Shown here in pieces: positions 63,596-64,000 of a stretch of 64,000 bases of DNA; position 1 is the stretch's first letter, and every line of letters starts with the position of its first letter. The translations under genes and the position numbers were made by a program. The notes beneath the pieces are model-generated. The model had not been told where the DNA came from, made no database searches, and worked only from the letters and a program-made list of their open reading frames with translations. Source of the DNA: Chromobotia macracanthus (lineage: Eukaryota; Chordata; Actinopteri; Cypriniformes; Botiidae); NCBI GenBank assembly GCA_036877525.1, contig JAZGTH010000013.1:9304001-9368000 (forward strand), written 5' to 3'.

Positions 63596-64000
63596 CACAC
63601 ACACACACATATACTTGAATATGTGGTTTATGGGGACTCTCCATAGACGTGATGGTTTTTATACTGTACAAACTGTATATTCTATCCCCTAAACCTAATC
63701 CTCACAGGAAACTCTTGGCAATTGTAATTAACATAAAAACACCATTTAGTAAGTATTTTTAAGCCATTTGACGTATGAGGATATAAGAAGTGTCCTCGTA
63801 AACCATGTTTACATAGTTATACACATGCATTATACACATTTGTGTCCTTGTAAAGCATATATACCAATACACACACACGTTTATTCATCAACCACATCTA
63901 TTTAAATGGGGACATTCCATAGACTACTATTCTTTCTATACACAGCTAGTTACAAACAATATAACCTAACCCTAACACACACTCTTACCCTAACAGAAAA
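63596..64000. repeat. Dispersed repeat cluster at right edge
   Basis: Contains 'gtttatggggactctccata', 'gacgtgatggtttttatact', 'gtacaaactgtatattctat' and 'aagtgtcctcgtaaacca', then a second unit from 63,896 that matches 58,395-58,480. ACACAC runs separate the units. The CCCTAAC-like words at the end are part of this repeat, not telomere. Confidence 0.65.

Noticed and set aside
63955..64000. Interstitial telomere-like CCTAACCCTAAC
   Set aside because: Too short and irregular; it is the end of a dispersed repeat also present at 58,455-58,490.

Overview
This is an AT-rich vertebrate nuclear segment that reads as a ray-finned (teleost) fish genome. It has spliced genes with GT-AG introns, tRNA-headed SINEs with a '..gtaaatgtaaatg' tail, a fish-type L2 LINE, two Tc1-like transposons, a chromodomain Ty3/gypsy remnant, MITEs and long CA/TA microsatellites. 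The proteins are recognisable orthologues of human genes. The species cannot be named from the sequence alone; an otophysan fish is a guess.

Layout: (1) 1-3,700: the last two coding exons of UMP-CMP kinase (cmpk1, + strand), its 3' UTR and SINEs. (2) 3,724-6,767, minus: a complete 8-exon BTB-zinc-finger repressor of the BCL6 family, convergent with cmpk1, whose first two zinc fingers are broken. (3) 6.8-15.7 kb: gene-poor spacer with SINEs, a probable MITE, AT-rich DNA and a 52-bp perfect palindrome. (4) 15,710-16,983, minus: the 4-exon Tctex1-domain gene dynlt5, with two RFX X-box-like sites upstream. (5) 19,808-35,298, minus: complete sgip1, 23 coding exons and 850 codons plus stop, with two 12-nt microexons; its introns carry an L2 LINE, a dead Tc1 copy, SINEs and a hAT MITE with intact target-site duplication. 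A GC-richer 5' region follows. (6) 36-52.8 kb: repeat-dominated spacer with a decayed gypsy element, a 75-bp perfect hairpin, a locally duplicated and inverted module carrying a Tc1 terminus, a 2-kb CA/CTGAA minisatellite, a second dead Tc1 copy and broken ORFs of unknown origin. (7) 52,817-61,528, minus: the 3' ten coding exons of a cAMP phosphodiesterase 4 gene (pde4b by linkage), from UCR2 to the stop, plus a candidate alternative first exon. Its upstream exons lie beyond the window.

The order pde4b - sgip1 - dynlt5, all on one strand, matches the vertebrate block on human 1p31.3 and supports the assignments. The genes do not form one pathway: sgip1 acts in clathrin endocytosis, pde4b degrades cAMP, dynlt5 is a dynein-light-chain-like protein, bcl6 is a transcriptional repressor and cmpk1 makes pyrimidine nucleotides. 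Exon phases were tracked by hand, and each complete gene sums to a whole number of codons (bcl6 1,755 nt; dynlt5 513 nt; sgip1 2,553 nt), which supports the models.
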